Shown here: positions 33,302-42,122 of the stretch, in pieces
Numbering within the stretch: position 1 is the first letter of the stretch
Layout of the letters: each line of letters opens with the position of its first letter
Origin: an uncultured Lachnospiraceae bacterium
GTDB taxonomy: Bacteria; Bacillota; Clostridia; Lachnospirales; Lachnospiraceae
NCBI GenBank assembly: GCA_900553355.1
Contig: USDK01000021.1
Coordinates: forward strand, 1 to 43,583
Direction: 5' to 3'
DNA length: 43,583 nucleotides
Notes under the pieces: generated by a model
The model's input: only the letters and a program-made list of their open reading frames with translations
Told to the model about the DNA's origin: nothing
The model's database searches: none
Made by a program: the position numbers and the translations under genes

Positions 33302-35290
33302 GTGCAAAGAATCGGAGTGTTCGTCTGTCACTGTGGTACGAATATCGCAGCGACGGTAGATGTAAAAAAAGTCGTAGAAATGGCCATGCATGAGCCGGGA
33401 GTCGTTCATGCAGAGGATTATCAGTATATGTGTTCAGAAGCCGGACAGGACAAGATCCGTGCGGCGATCCAGGAAAAGAAGTTAAGCGGCATCGTCGTCT
33501 GCTCCTGTTCTCCGAGGATGCATGAGACAACCTTCCGGAATGCGGCCGAACGTGCAGGCTTAAATCCATATATGGTGGAGATTGCCAATATCCGTGAGCA
33601 TTGTTCCTGGATTCATAAGGATATGGAAGAGGCCACAGAAAAAGCGGTGATCCTGATGAGGGCAGCGGTGGCGAAGGTTAATCTGAATACACCGTTAAAG
33701 CCGGGAGAGAGCCGCGTGACTAAGCGTGCCCTGGTGATCGGCGGAGGAATCGCCGGAATCCAGACGGCCCTGGATATCGCAGACGCAGGCTATCCGGTGG
33801 ATATCGTGGAGAAGACACCGAGTATCGGAGGAAGGATGTCCCAGCTTGACAAGACCTTCCCGACCCTGGACTGTTCAGCCTGTATCCTGACACCGAAGAT
33901 GGTGGAGGCAAATGCGCATCCGAACATCAATATCTATACATACAGTGAAGTAGAGAAGGTGTCTGGCTTTGTGGGAGACTTTACCGTAGACATCCGCAAA
34001 AAGGCAAGAAGCGTGGACATGTCCAAGTGTACCGGATGCGGTCTGTGTCAGGAAAAATGTCCAAGCAAGAAGACACCGAGCGAGTTCAACAGAGGATTAA
34101 ATAACAGAAGTGCCATCTATACTCCATTTGCGCAGGCAATTCCTAATGTACCTGTGATCGACCGGGAGGCATGTATCAAATTCAAGACCGGAAAATGTGG
34201 AATCTGTTCAAAGGTCTGCCAGGCCGGAGCTATTGATTATGAGCAGAAGGATGAGATTATCACAGAGAAATATGGAGCCATCGTAGTGGCAACCGGATTT
34301 GATATGATCAAACTGGATGATTATGACGAATATGCGTACAGTCAGAGCAAGGACGTGATCACGTCCCTGGAACTGGAGCGTATCATGAATGCGGCAGGAC
34401 CAACCGGAGGACATCTGGAACGGCTGTCTGACGGAAAGGCTCCGAAAGAGATGGTATTTATCCAGTGTGTGGGCAGCCGGTGTGCAGATAACAGAGGCAA
34501 GAGTTACTGCTCTAAGATCTGCTGTATGTATACGGCAAAGCACGCCATGCTGATCCGGGATAAATATCCGGATGTGAATGTAACCGTTTTCTATATTGAT
34601 GTGCGTACGCCGGGCAAGAATTTTGATGAGTTTTACAGAAGAGCCGTAGAAGAGTACGGAGTGAATTATATCAAAGGGCAGGTAGGAAAAGTGATTCCTC
34701 AGCCAAATGGGAAACTGCTGGTCCAGGGAGCAGATCTTCTGGATAATAAGCAGATCCTGAAAGAAGCGGATATGGTAGTCCTGGCGGCGGCCATCGAACC
34801 TGATCCGGATGTGAGAAAGATTGCCACCATGCTGACAGCCAGCATTGATACCAATAACTTCCTGACAGAAGCCCATGCAAAGCTTCGTCCGGTAGAGTCT
34901 CCGACAGCAGGTGTATTTCTCTCCGGTGTATGCCAGGGACCAAAGGATATCCCCGAGACGGTATCCCAGGCCGGCGCGGCAGCAGTCAAGGCAGTCGGAC
35001 TTCTGGCAAAGGATAAGCTTTTGACAAATCCATGTACGGCCCATTCTGATGAACTCCTGTGCAACGGATGTTCACAGTGTGCAAATGTATGTCCATATGG
35101 AGCTATTACATATGAAGAAAAAGAAGTCAACGACCACGGAATCCGGGAAGTAAGGCGTATTGCAGTTGTCAATGACGCTCTGTGCCAGGGCTGTGGAGCA
35201 TGTACCGTTACATGTCCGTCCGGCGCTATGGACCTGCAGGGATTCTCAAACAGACAGATTCTAGCGGAGGTGGATGCGATATGTCGATAG
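33302..35290 (+). CDS. hdrA: Heterodisulfide reductase subunit A-like flavoprotein (bifurcating FAD subunit)
   Basis: 662 residues, usual HdrA length. The N-terminal domain has VFVCHCGTNIA and VCSCSPRMHE; a thioredoxin-reductase-like FAD domain starts at about 142 (ALVIGGGIAGIQTALDIADA) with the HdrA-specific LDCSACILTPKM; inserted ferredoxin motifs are CTGCGLCQEKCP (about 244) and CGICSKVCQAG (about 300); two C-terminal [4Fe-4S] motifs are CNGCSQCANVCP (about 586) and CQGCGACTVTCP (about 627). HdrA is the flavin-based electron-bifurcating subunit in the characterised complexes. The start is GTG 33302 after GGAGGTGATAG. It overlaps the next gene by 10 bp. Confidence 0.94.
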   Translation: MQRIGVFVCHCGTNIAATVDVKKVVEMAMHEPGVVHAEDYQYMCSEAGQDKIRAAIQEKKLSGIVVCSCSPRMHETTFRNAAERAGLNPYMVEIANIREHCSWIHKDMEEATEKAVILMRAAVAKVNLNTPLKPGESRVTKRALVIGGGIAGIQTALDIADAGYPVDIVEKTPSIGGRMSQLDKTFPTLDCSACILTPKMVEANAHPNINIYTYSEVEKVSGFVGDFTVDIRKKARSVDMSKCTGCGLCQEKCPSKKTPSEFNRGLNNRSAIYTPFAQAIPNVPVIDREACIKFKTGKCGICSKVCQAGAIDYEQKDEIITEKYGAIVVATGFDMIKLDDYDEYAYSQSKDVITSLELERIMNAAGPTGGHLERLSDGKAPKEMVFIQCVGSRCADNRGKSYCSKICCMYTAKHAMLIRDKYPDVNVTVFYIDVRTPGKNFDEFYRRAVEEYGVNYIKGQVGKVIPQPNGKLLVQGADLLDNKQILKEADMVVLAAAIEPDPDVRKIATMLTASIDTNNFLTEAHAKLRPVESPTAGVFLSGVCQGPKDIPETVSQAGAAAVKAVGLLAKDKLLTNPCTAHSDELLCNGCSQCANVCPYGAITYEEKEVNDHGIREVRRIAVVNDALCQGCGACTVTCPSGAMDLQGFSNRQILAEVDAICR

Positions 35291-35724
35291 AAGCAAAAGA
35301 AGAATTTAAGCCTAAGATCGTGGCATTCTGCTGCAACTGGTGCAGTTATGCAGGTGCAGACCTGGCAGGAAGCAGCCGGCTGTCTTACTCGGCGGACGTA
35401 AAGATCATCCGTGTGCCCTGTTCCTGCCGTGTGAATCCTATGTTTATCCTGCGTGCCTTTGAGCGTGGAGCAGACGGAGTGATCATCTGCGGATGTCATC
35501 CGGGAGACTGCCACTATACATCGGGTAACTATTACGCAAGAAGAAGGATGACACTTTTATTTTCCATGTTGGATTTTATCGGAGTTGAGAGCGGAAGAAC
35601 CCGTGTGGAATGGGTGTCTGCCGCAGAGGGAGCCAAGTTTTCACAGACGATGCATGAGTTTGTAGACAAGATACAGTCCCTTGGCAAAAATGTAAGATTG
35701 GAGGATTTAAGATGCAGGAGCTGA
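35281..35724 (+). CDS. MvhD/FlxD-like iron-sulfur subunit
   Basis: 147 residues. Family signature: IVAFCCNWCSYAGADLAG, then RVPCSCRVNP, FERGADGVIICGCHPGDCHY, and RRRMTLLFSMLDF; the Cys residues bind a [2Fe-2S] cluster. MvhD/FlxD docks electron donors (hydrogenase, formate dehydrogenase or the Flx NADH module) to HdrA. No hydrogenase large subunit is encoded here, and Flx-like subunits follow, so FlxD is the better reading. ATG 35281 lies in the hdrA 3' end after GCGGAGGTGG; a longer frame from 35182 is rejected. Confidence 0.9.
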   Translation: MSIEAKEEFKPKIVAFCCNWCSYAGADLAGSSRLSYSADVKIIRVPCSCRVNPMFILRAFERGADGVIICGCHPGDCHYTSGNYYARRRMTLLFSMLDFIGVESGRTRVEWVSAAEGAKFSQTMHEFVDKIQSLGKNVRLEDLRCRS

Positions 35725-36686
35725 TAAACCGTGCAAAAGAACTGCTGGCAGACGGGACAGTCGCCAGAGTGCTGGGATGGAAAGCCGGAGACCTGCCTTA
35801 CAATCCGGAACCGGCTTACTTTGAAAAGGAAGAAGACTTTAAAGAATTCGTGTATGACGGATTCTGTGGAGCAAATCTAAGCAAATATATGATCGAGGCT
35901 TCCAGGATGGATGGGAAGACTCTTGTATGCCTGAAACCGTGTGATACATACAGTTTTCAGCAGCTTTTAAAAGAACACCGGGTGGACCGGGAAAAGGCCT
36001 ATATCATCGGTGTGGGATGCAGAGGAAAGCTGGATATTGAAAAGATCCGGAAGATGGGAATCAAAGGCATAGAGAGCATTGACGGAGCCGGGATCGAGGA
36101 AGAGACAGATCATCTGACGATACAGACAATCTATGGAGAAAAAACCTGTGCATACAAAGATGCCATGCTGGAACGATGCCATGTCTGTAAAGGAAAGGAT
36201 CATATGATCTATGACGAACTCATCGGAGAATCGAAGGATACTACGGATGCAGACCGTTTCGCAGAGGTGGAAAAGATCGAAGCCATGAGTCCGGAGGAAA
36301 AGTTCGCGTTTTTCCAGAAGGAACTTAGCAAGTGCATCCGCTGCAACGCCTGCCGTAACGTCTGCCCGGCCTGCAGCTGCCGGAAATGTGTGTTTGACAG
36401 CAACAAGTTTGACAGTTCACAGAAGGCGAATGTCGATTCTTTTGAGGAGAAGATGTTCCACATCATCCGTGCCTTCCATGTGGCAGGAAGATGTACAGAC
36501 TGTGGTGAATGCAGCAGGGTATGTCCCCAGGGGATTCCCCTTCATCTGTTTAACAGAAAATTCATCAAAGATATCGATGAACTTTACGGAGAATATCAGG
36601 CAGGAGCCGACTTAGAAGAAAGAGGCCCGCTGACCAGTTACCAGTTGGATGACGCAGAGCCTGGGATCGTGGCAGAAAGGAGATAA
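35712..36686 (+). CDS. 4Fe-4S dicluster protein, FlxC-like/FrhB-FdhB-like
   Basis: 324 residues. The first 190 residues look like the FrhB/FdhB family (GFCGANLSKYMIEASR, VCLKPCDTYSFQQLL, IIGVGCRGK). The C-terminal part is a ferredoxin-like dicluster domain with CIRCNACRNVCP, extra Cys in ACSCRKC, and CTDCGECSRVCPQG. The family moves electrons between flavins and ferredoxin-type clusters. Position between the FlxD-like and FlxB-like genes gives the mirrored order D-C-B-A. The start 35712 follows TTGGAGGATTTAAG and overlaps the preceding gene by 13 bp. Subunit naming is inferred. Confidence 0.8.
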   Translation: MQELINRAKELLADGTVARVLGWKAGDLPYNPEPAYFEKEEDFKEFVYDGFCGANLSKYMIEASRMDGKTLVCLKPCDTYSFQQLLKEHRVDREKAYIIGVGCRGKLDIEKIRKMGIKGIESIDGAGIEEETDHLTIQTIYGEKTCAYKDAMLERCHVCKGKDHMIYDELIGESKDTTDADRFAEVEKIEAMSPEEKFAFFQKELSKCIRCNACRNVCPACSCRKCVFDSNKFDSSQKANVDSFEEKMFHIIRAFHVAGRCTDCGECSRVCPQGIPLHLFNRKFIKDIDELYGEYQAGADLEERGPLTSYQLDDAEPGIVAERR

Positions 36687-36689
36687 TGG

Positions 36690-37730
36690 ATGTACAAGAT
36701 AGCGAAAGAGAATCTGACGGCATTATTTCAGAAGATTGCTGCAGATCAGGAATTATATCTGCCGGTGCGGACCGCAGATCAGGTGAATTTCGGCGTATGG
36801 ACAGAGGAAGCGGATGTAGATCTTACTGTTTTAAAAAGCGTGAAATCTCCCAAAGACGTATTCTTCCCTCAGAGCGAGACTTTGTATACCTGTATCCGGG
36901 ACGGAAAGAAGCTCCGTGTAGAGCCGGAGGCCTTAAAGGAGCAGAATTTTGTGGTGTTTGGTATGAAGGCCTGTGATCTGAAAGGGCTGGAAGTGTTAGA
37001 CCGGGTATTCCTGTCAGATCCTGTGGATACCTTTTATGCGGCCAGGAGAGATCACGGAACGATTGTGGCCATGGCCTGTCATGAGCCGGAGGAGAGCTGT
37101 TTCTGCAAAGTGTTTGGAATCGATGCGGCAGCGCCGAAGGCAGACGTGGTAACCTGGATGATCCAGGATACACTTTACTGGAAGCCGGAGACGGAAAAAG
37201 GAGAGAACCTGACCGCCTTGATTTCTGATCTTCTGGACAATGCTGAAAGTGCAGAGGCAGAAGTTGAGAAGGAGCAGCAGAAGATCCGGGGCATCATTGA
37301 AAAGCTTCCTTATTCCCACCTTTCTCTGGAAGGATGGAACGGGGATGTTCTGATGGAAAAATTTGAATCACCGTTGTGGGATGATCTATATAAGCCTTGT
37401 CTGGCATGCGGCACCTGTACATTTGTGTGTCCGACCTGTCAGTGCTATGATATCAAAGATTATGATACCGGGCATGGTGTCCAGAGATACCGCTGCTGGG
37501 ATTCCTGCATGTATTCAGATTTTACTATGATGGCACATGGGAACAACCGTACCACCCAGAAGGAACGGTTCCGCCAGCGCTTCATGCATAAGCTGGTATA
37601 CTTTCCGGCCAACAACGATGGCATGTATTCCTGTGTAGGATGTGGCAGATGTGTGGAAAAGTGCCCGGCGGCCTTAAATATCGTAAAAGTGATAAAAGCA
37701 TTTCAGAAAGAGGAGGTGCAAAAAGCATGA
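36690..37730 (+). CDS. Sulfhydrogenase beta/AsrA-like 4Fe-4S protein, FlxB-like
   Basis: 346 residues. Its features are those of the HydB/AsrA family: YLPVRTADQVNFG, VFFPQSETLY, VVFGMKACDLKGLEVLD, SCFC, then two [4Fe-4S] motifs CLACGTCTFVCPTCQC and CVGCGRCVEKCPAAL with the intervening RCWDSCMYSDFTMMAHG and RQRFMHKLVYFP. It links an FAD/NAD(P)H subunit to the rest of an electron-transfer complex. The start ATG 36690 is 4 bp beyond the previous stop, after GAAAGGAG. It overlaps the FlxA-like gene by 4 bp (ATGA), so equal amounts are expected. Confidence 0.88.
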   Translation: MYKIAKENLTALFQKIAADQELYLPVRTADQVNFGVWTEEADVDLTVLKSVKSPKDVFFPQSETLYTCIRDGKKLRVEPEALKEQNFVVFGMKACDLKGLEVLDRVFLSDPVDTFYAARRDHGTIVAMACHEPEESCFCKVFGIDAAAPKADVVTWMIQDTLYWKPETEKGENLTALISDLLDNAESAEAEVEKEQQKIRGIIEKLPYSHLSLEGWNGDVLMEKFESPLWDDLYKPCLACGTCTFVCPTCQCYDIKDYDTGHGVQRYRCWDSCMYSDFTMMAHGNNRTTQKERFRQRFMHKLVYFPANNDGMYSCVGCGRCVEKCPAALNIVKVIKAFQKEEVQKA

Positions 37731-38581
37731 GCGAATGTACCTGTCATAAAAACTATAAATTAGATACTCTGATCCCGCAGGTGGGAGTGATCACCGATAT
37801 CCGTGAGGAGACGCCGGATGTGAAGACCTTCCGGGTCAATGCTCCGGAGGGAGGAAAACTTTTTGAGCATATGCCCGGCCAGTGTGCTATGTTATGTGCG
37901 CCTGGAATCAGTGAAGGAATGTTTTCCATCACATCTTCTCCGACCAATCATGAGTATCAGGAATTCAGTATTAAGAAATGTGGAATGTTGACCGACTATC
38001 TTCACAGCCTGGAGGTAGGTGACGAGATCACGGTCCGCGGGCCTTATGGCAATCATTTTCCTGTAGAAGATGAGCTTCTTGGCAAGAACCTCTTGTTTAT
38101 TGCCGGAGGAATCGGGCTTGCACCTCTTCGTTCTGTCATTGACTATGTGCTGGATAACCGGGAAAAATACGGGGATATCGATATCGTATACGGATCCCGG
38201 TCTGCCGAGGATCTGGTGCAGTTAAAGGAGATCCAGGAAGTCTGGATGAAGGCGGAAGGCGTCAACGTTCATCTGACCATCGACAGGGAGGAAGAAGGTT
38301 GGGACGGCCATGTGGGATTCGTACCCAATTATGTAAAAGAGCTGGGATTTGATGTAAATAAAACGGCTCTTGTGTGCGGCCCTCCGATCATGATTAAGTT
38401 TACCCTTGCCGGATTAGAGGAGCTTGGATTTTCCAAAGATCAGGTTTATACGACTTTGGAACTTCGGATGAAATGCGGTGTCGGCAAGTGCGGCAGATGT
38501 AATATCGGATCAAAATATGTATGTAAAGACGGTCCGGTATTCCGCTGCGACGAAGTCGATGAAATGCCGGATGAATATTAG
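37727..38581 (+). CDS. FAD/NAD(P)H oxidoreductase subunit, FlxA/sulfhydrogenase gamma-like
   Basis: 284 residues of the ferredoxin-NADP reductase superfamily: FAD region PGQCAMLCAPGISEGMFSI, GPYGNHFP, nucleotide-binding LLFIAGGIGLAPLRSVI and VYGSRSAEDLV, ALVCGPPIMI, and a C-terminal [2Fe-2S] Cys set (MKCGVGKCGRCNIG...C). It is the entry point for NADH (or NADPH). ATG 37727 overlaps the FlxB-like stop; the longer frame from 37640 is a shadow. In Desulfovibrio and other anaerobes FlxABCD-HdrABC oxidises NADH; here the same set stands in reversed order. Confidence 0.9.
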   Translation: MSECTCHKNYKLDTLIPQVGVITDIREETPDVKTFRVNAPEGGKLFEHMPGQCAMLCAPGISEGMFSITSSPTNHEYQEFSIKKCGMLTDYLHSLEVGDEITVRGPYGNHFPVEDELLGKNLLFIAGGIGLAPLRSVIDYVLDNREKYGDIDIVYGSRSAEDLVQLKEIQEVWMKAEGVNVHLTIDREEEGWDGHVGFVPNYVKELGFDVNKTALVCGPPIMIKFTLAGLEELGFSKDQVYTTLELRMKCGVGKCGRCNIGSKYVCKDGPVFRCDEVDEMPDEY

Positions 38582-38622
38582 GATACAGGCGGAACCAGGA
38601 TTTAAGAAAGGAACAAACTCTC

Positions 38623-39297
38623 ATGGAAAAGATGGTAAATGTATATTTTTTCGGAAAGAAATATAGTGTGCCTGCTGACCTGACGATCATGACTGCCATG
38701 GAATATGCAGGATACACCTTGAAACGCGGCTGTGGATGCCGGCATGGATTCTGCGGAGCCTGTGCTACGATCTACAGGATCAAGGGGAAAAATGAATTAA
38801 AGACAGGGCTTGCCTGCCAGACTCAGGTGGAGGAAGGCATGTATGTAGCCAGCATCCCTTATTTCCCGACAGATAAGAGAACCTATGACATTAACGAGAT
38901 CCGTCCGGAGCAGAGGATCATGATGGAGCTGTATCCGGAAATCTACAGCTGTATCGGATGTAACGCCTGTACCAAGGCCTGCACCCAGGATCTGAATGTG
39001 ATGCAGTATATCGCCTATGCGCAGCGGGGTGATTTTGAGAAGTGTGCGGAAGAGTCCTTTGACTGTATCGGCTGTGGATGCTGTTCTGTACGGTGCCCGG
39101 CAGGAATCTCTCACCCGATGGTAGGTGTTCTGGCCAGACGTCTGACTGGAAAATACATTGCTCCAAAGTCTGAGCATCTGGAAAAGCGTGTGGAAGAGAT
39201 CCATCACGGAGATTATGATAACCTGATCGAGCAGATCATGGAAAAACCGATTGAGGAAATGCAGGAACTTTACAACAACAGAGAGATTGAGAAATAG
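38623..39297 (+). CDS. Soluble fumarate reductase iron-sulfur subunit (TfrB/SdhB-like)
   Basis: 224 residues. It has an N-terminal [2Fe-2S] domain (RGCGCRHGFCGAC...LACQTQ) and a C-terminal dicluster domain with CIGCNACTKACTQ and CIGCGCCSVRCPAG. Both C-terminal motifs have four Cys, so two [4Fe-4S] clusters are expected; quinone-linked SdhB/FrdB has a [3Fe-4S] cluster in the last place. That resembles TfrB, the non-quinone thiol:fumarate reductase, without its HdrB domain; HdrB is separate in this operon. The start ATG 38623 follows GAAAGGAAC. The flavoprotein gene follows after 8 bp. No cytochrome b or membrane anchor gene is near. Confidence 0.87.
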   Translation: MEKMVNVYFFGKKYSVPADLTIMTAMEYAGYTLKRGCGCRHGFCGACATIYRIKGKNELKTGLACQTQVEEGMYVASIPYFPTDKRTYDINEIRPEQRIMMELYPEIYSCIGCNACTKACTQDLNVMQYIAYAQRGDFEKCAEESFDCIGCGCCSVRCPAGISHPMVGVLARRLTGKYIAPKSEHLEKRVEEIHHGDYDNLIEQIMEKPIEEMQELYNNREIEK

Positions 39298-39305
39298 GAG
39301 GAGGG

Positions 39306-40913
39306 ATGACCATGTTTACACCGGAAATGATGGAGTCCGTAAAAAAGGTGGATGCCACCAGGGCAGAGCGTATGAAGACAGAGCCAAGGCGGATGACAGC
39401 GGAAGAAAAAGATGCGCTTCTGAAAGAATTCCATCCGGATTATAGAGAAGAAGCATTTAAAGAAATTAAGATCGGACCAAACAAAGGGCAGAAAGCACCG
39501 GAGGAGCTGGTACATCTTCTCCATTCCAACAGCCGGCTTTTGAACGAGCAGATTGACCTGAATAAGATTGATTATGATGTAGATGTGCTGGTTATCGGCG
39601 GCGGCGGAGCAGGAGCTTCAGCAGCCATCGAGGCTGACGAGGCCGGGGCAGACGTGATGATCGTGACCAAGCTTCGGATCGGGGACGCCAACACCATGAT
39701 GGCAGAAGGAGGCATCCAGGCTGCAGACAAGGAAAATGATTCTCCGGTACAGCATTATCTGGACGCATTTGGAGGCGGACATTTTGCGGCAAGGCCGGAG
39801 CTCCTTAAGAGACTTGTCATGGAGGCGCCCGATGCGATACAATGGTTAAATGATCTGGGTGTTATGTTTGATAAGGATGAAAACGGCCGTATGATCACCA
39901 CACACGGCGGCGGAACCTCCAGAAAGAGGATGCATGCCTGCAAGGATTATTCCGGAGCAGAGATTATGCGTACACTCCGGGATGAGGTGCTGAACCGGAA
40001 AATTCCGGTGGCAGAATTTACCGCTGCGGTAGAACTGATCAAGGATGAGAACGGGCAGGTGGCAGGAGCCGTTCTTCAGAATATTGAAACGGATGATTAT
40101 CTGGTTGCCCGGGCGAAGACGGTAGTCATTGCCACCGGCGGAGCGGGACGGATGCATTATCAGGGATTCCCTACATCTAATCACTATGGGGCTACGGCAG
40201 ACGGCCTGATCCTTGGATACCGGGCCGGAGCGCCTCTCCTTTATCAGGACACGATCCAGTATCATCCGACAGGAGTGGCATATCCGTCTCAGATCTTCGG
40301 AGCGCTGGTAACGGAAAAGGTGCGTTCTCTTGGGGCGCAGCTGGTGAATGTGGACGGCGAGGCATTTATGCATCCGCTGGAAACCAGAGATGTTTCGGCA
40401 GCATCTATTATCCGGGAATGTACCGCAAGAGGTAAGGGAGTGACCACACCTCTTGGCAGCGGTGTGTGGCTGGATACGCCGATGATCGAGATCCTCGGAG
40501 GCGAGGGGACGATTGAAAAAAGAATCCCGGCTATGCTCAGAATGTATCTGAATTATGATATTGATATGAGGAAAGTCCCGATTCTGGTATATCCGACCCT
40601 GCATTATCAGAATGGAGGGCTGGAGATCGGCGGAGACGGATTTACGAAAGTGATAGACAATCTTCTGGTGGCAGGCGAGGCCGTGGGAGGTATTCATGGA
40701 AGAAACCGTCTGATGGGCAATTCTCTTTTGGATATTATTGTATTCGGACGAAACGCCGGAAAGGCAGCTGCGGCAAAGGCTAAGAACGTGACCCTCGGCA
40801 CCATGAATCTGGATCATATCAGAGCCTATGCAGAAGAACTGAAGGAAGCAGACTTAAACACAGGAGATGTATCACCGCTTCTGCTTCCTAAATATGCGAG
40901 ACATGAACGGTAA
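39306..40913 (+). CDS. Fumarate reductase flavoprotein subunit (TfrA/FrdA-like)
   Basis: 535 residues. A charged N-terminal extension of about 90 residues precedes the FAD domain (VLVIGGGGAGASAAIEADEA). Catalytic and binding parts are complete: HGGGTSRKRMHA, IATGGAGRMH, YQDTIQYHPTGV, LHYQNGGLEIGG, and GEAVGGIHGRNRLMGNSLL. It reduces fumarate to succinate (or the reverse). The usual C-terminal helical domain of SdhA/FrdA (about 590 residues) is mostly missing, as in short soluble forms. Two starts are possible, ATG 39306 and 39312; the second is better spaced from AGGAGG. It follows its Fe-S partner and precedes the exchanger. The direction of reaction is inferred from context. Confidence 0.9.
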   Translation: MTMFTPEMMESVKKVDATRAERMKTEPRRMTAEEKDALLKEFHPDYREEAFKEIKIGPNKGQKAPEELVHLLHSNSRLLNEQIDLNKIDYDVDVLVIGGGGAGASAAIEADEAGADVMIVTKLRIGDANTMMAEGGIQAADKENDSPVQHYLDAFGGGHFAARPELLKRLVMEAPDAIQWLNDLGVMFDKDENGRMITTHGGGTSRKRMHACKDYSGAEIMRTLRDEVLNRKIPVAEFTAAVELIKDENGQVAGAVLQNIETDDYLVARAKTVVIATGGAGRMHYQGFPTSNHYGATADGLILGYRAGAPLLYQDTIQYHPTGVAYPSQIFGALVTEKVRSLGAQLVNVDGEAFMHPLETRDVSAASIIRECTARGKGVTTPLGSGVWLDTPMIEILGGEGTIEKRIPAMLRMYLNYDIDMRKVPILVYPTLHYQNGGLEIGGDGFTKVIDNLLVAGEAVGGIHGRNRLMGNSLLDIIVFGRNAGKAAAAKAKNVTLGTMNLDHIRAYAEELKEADLNTGDVSPLLLPKYARHER

Positions 40914-40946
40914 GGGAACCAGGGAAATAAAAGAAAGGAAAATGAA

Positions 40947-42104
40947 ATGGGAATCATAGCATGGTTTCGGGAAAGTGTACTGGGAAATACTTTGATGGTC
41001 GTATTTCTGGTGGCGTTCATCGGATATCTGGTGGGAAGCATCAAGATCCGCGGGGTAGAGCTGGGAACAGCAGGCGTACTGCTTGTCGCCCTGGTGTTTG
41101 GCCATTTTGGATTTGAAGTGCCGGATCTGGTGAGGGAACTGGGCCTGATCTGTTTTGTGACATCGGTAGGCTTCATCGCAGGTCCAAAGTTTTTCCGGAA
41201 TTTTAAATTGAATGCAAAATCCTATATTCTGCTGGGCCTGATTATCATCGTGGCAGGAGCGCTGACGACGATGGGGATCATCGAGATCGCAGGGGTGCCT
41301 TCGGACATCAGCGTTGGCATGATGTCGGGAGCCCTTACCAGTACGCCGGGGCTTGCGGCGGCGATTGATGCCACCGGATCCTCCAATGCATCGGTAGGAT
41401 ACGGAATTGCCTATCCGTTCGGCGTTGTGGGCGTAGTGTTGTTTGTTCAGCTTGTCCCTAAGTTTTTAAAGACGGATATGGAAGCGGAGAGGGCAAGATT
41501 TGAGGCGGCCCAGAATGTAGGAGACGATGTGCTGAAGAAGAAGGAGAAACTGTTTATCGTAGATGAGATGGGATTCTTTGCATTTGCACTGGCCATCATG
41601 CTGGGGATCATCCTGGCGAAGGTCGTGATACCGCTGCCTGGAGGAGCAGAGTTTTCTCTTGGCACCTCTGGCGGACCGCTGCTTGCCGGGCTGATCCTGG
41701 GGCATTTCGGGCATATCGGGAATGTGAGCCTGCATGTAGAAAAATCGGTGCTGGAGTGCTTGCGGGAATTCGGACTTGCCATGTTTCTCATCGGCGCCGG
41801 TGTGGAAGCGGGCGCCGGGTTTATCGAGATCCTGAAGGAGCAGGGCCTGGTTCTGTTTGTCTATGGTGCGCTGATCACGCTGATTCCGATGTTTATCGGA
41901 TACTTTGTGGCAGTGCGTCTGATGCATCTAAGCCTGTTCAACACGCTGGGATCGATCTGCGGCGGTATGACAAGTACGCCAGCTCTGGGGACCCTGATCC
42001 GTGTGACGGGAACAGACGATGTAGCAAGCGCCTATGCGGCTACCTACCCAGTGGCACTGGTATTTGTCGTGCTTTCCTGTCAGTTTATAGGAATCTTTTT
42101 ATAA
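40947..42104 (+). CDS. AspT/YidE-type dicarboxylate exchanger, short form
   Basis: 385 residues, about 10 membrane helices in two repeats with the family motif twice: GALTSTPGLAAAID (about 129) and GGMTSTPALGTLIR (about 335). It belongs to the aspartate:alanine exchanger family, whose Corynebacterium member SucE1 exports succinate. Normal members are about 550 residues and carry two RCK/TrkA-C domains between the halves; here only a short charged loop (about residues 178-210) remains. Its place between fumarate reductase and fumarase suggests succinate/fumarate/malate or aspartate exchange. The start ATG 40947 follows AAAGGAAAATG. Confidence 0.85.
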   Translation: MGIIAWFRESVLGNTLMVVFLVAFIGYLVGSIKIRGVELGTAGVLLVALVFGHFGFEVPDLVRELGLICFVTSVGFIAGPKFFRNFKLNAKSYILLGLIIIVAGALTTMGIIEIAGVPSDISVGMMSGALTSTPGLAAAIDATGSSNASVGYGIAYPFGVVGVVLFVQLVPKFLKTDMEAERARFEAAQNVGDDVLKKKEKLFIVDEMGFFAFALAIMLGIILAKVVIPLPGGAEFSLGTSGGPLLAGLILGHFGHIGNVSLHVEKSVLECLREFGLAMFLIGAGVEAGAGFIEILKEQGLVLFVYGALITLIPMFIGYFVAVRLMHLSLFNTLGSICGGMTSTPALGTLIRVTGTDDVASAYAATYPVALVFVVLSCQFIGIFL

Positions 42105-42122
42105 AGGAAGGAGTGAATATAT

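Noticed and set aside
35182..35280. Longer N-terminus for the MvhD/FlxD-like protein
   Set aside because: This part lies in the hdrA coding region in another frame; family proteins begin near the KIVAFCCNWC segment, which fits ATG 35281.
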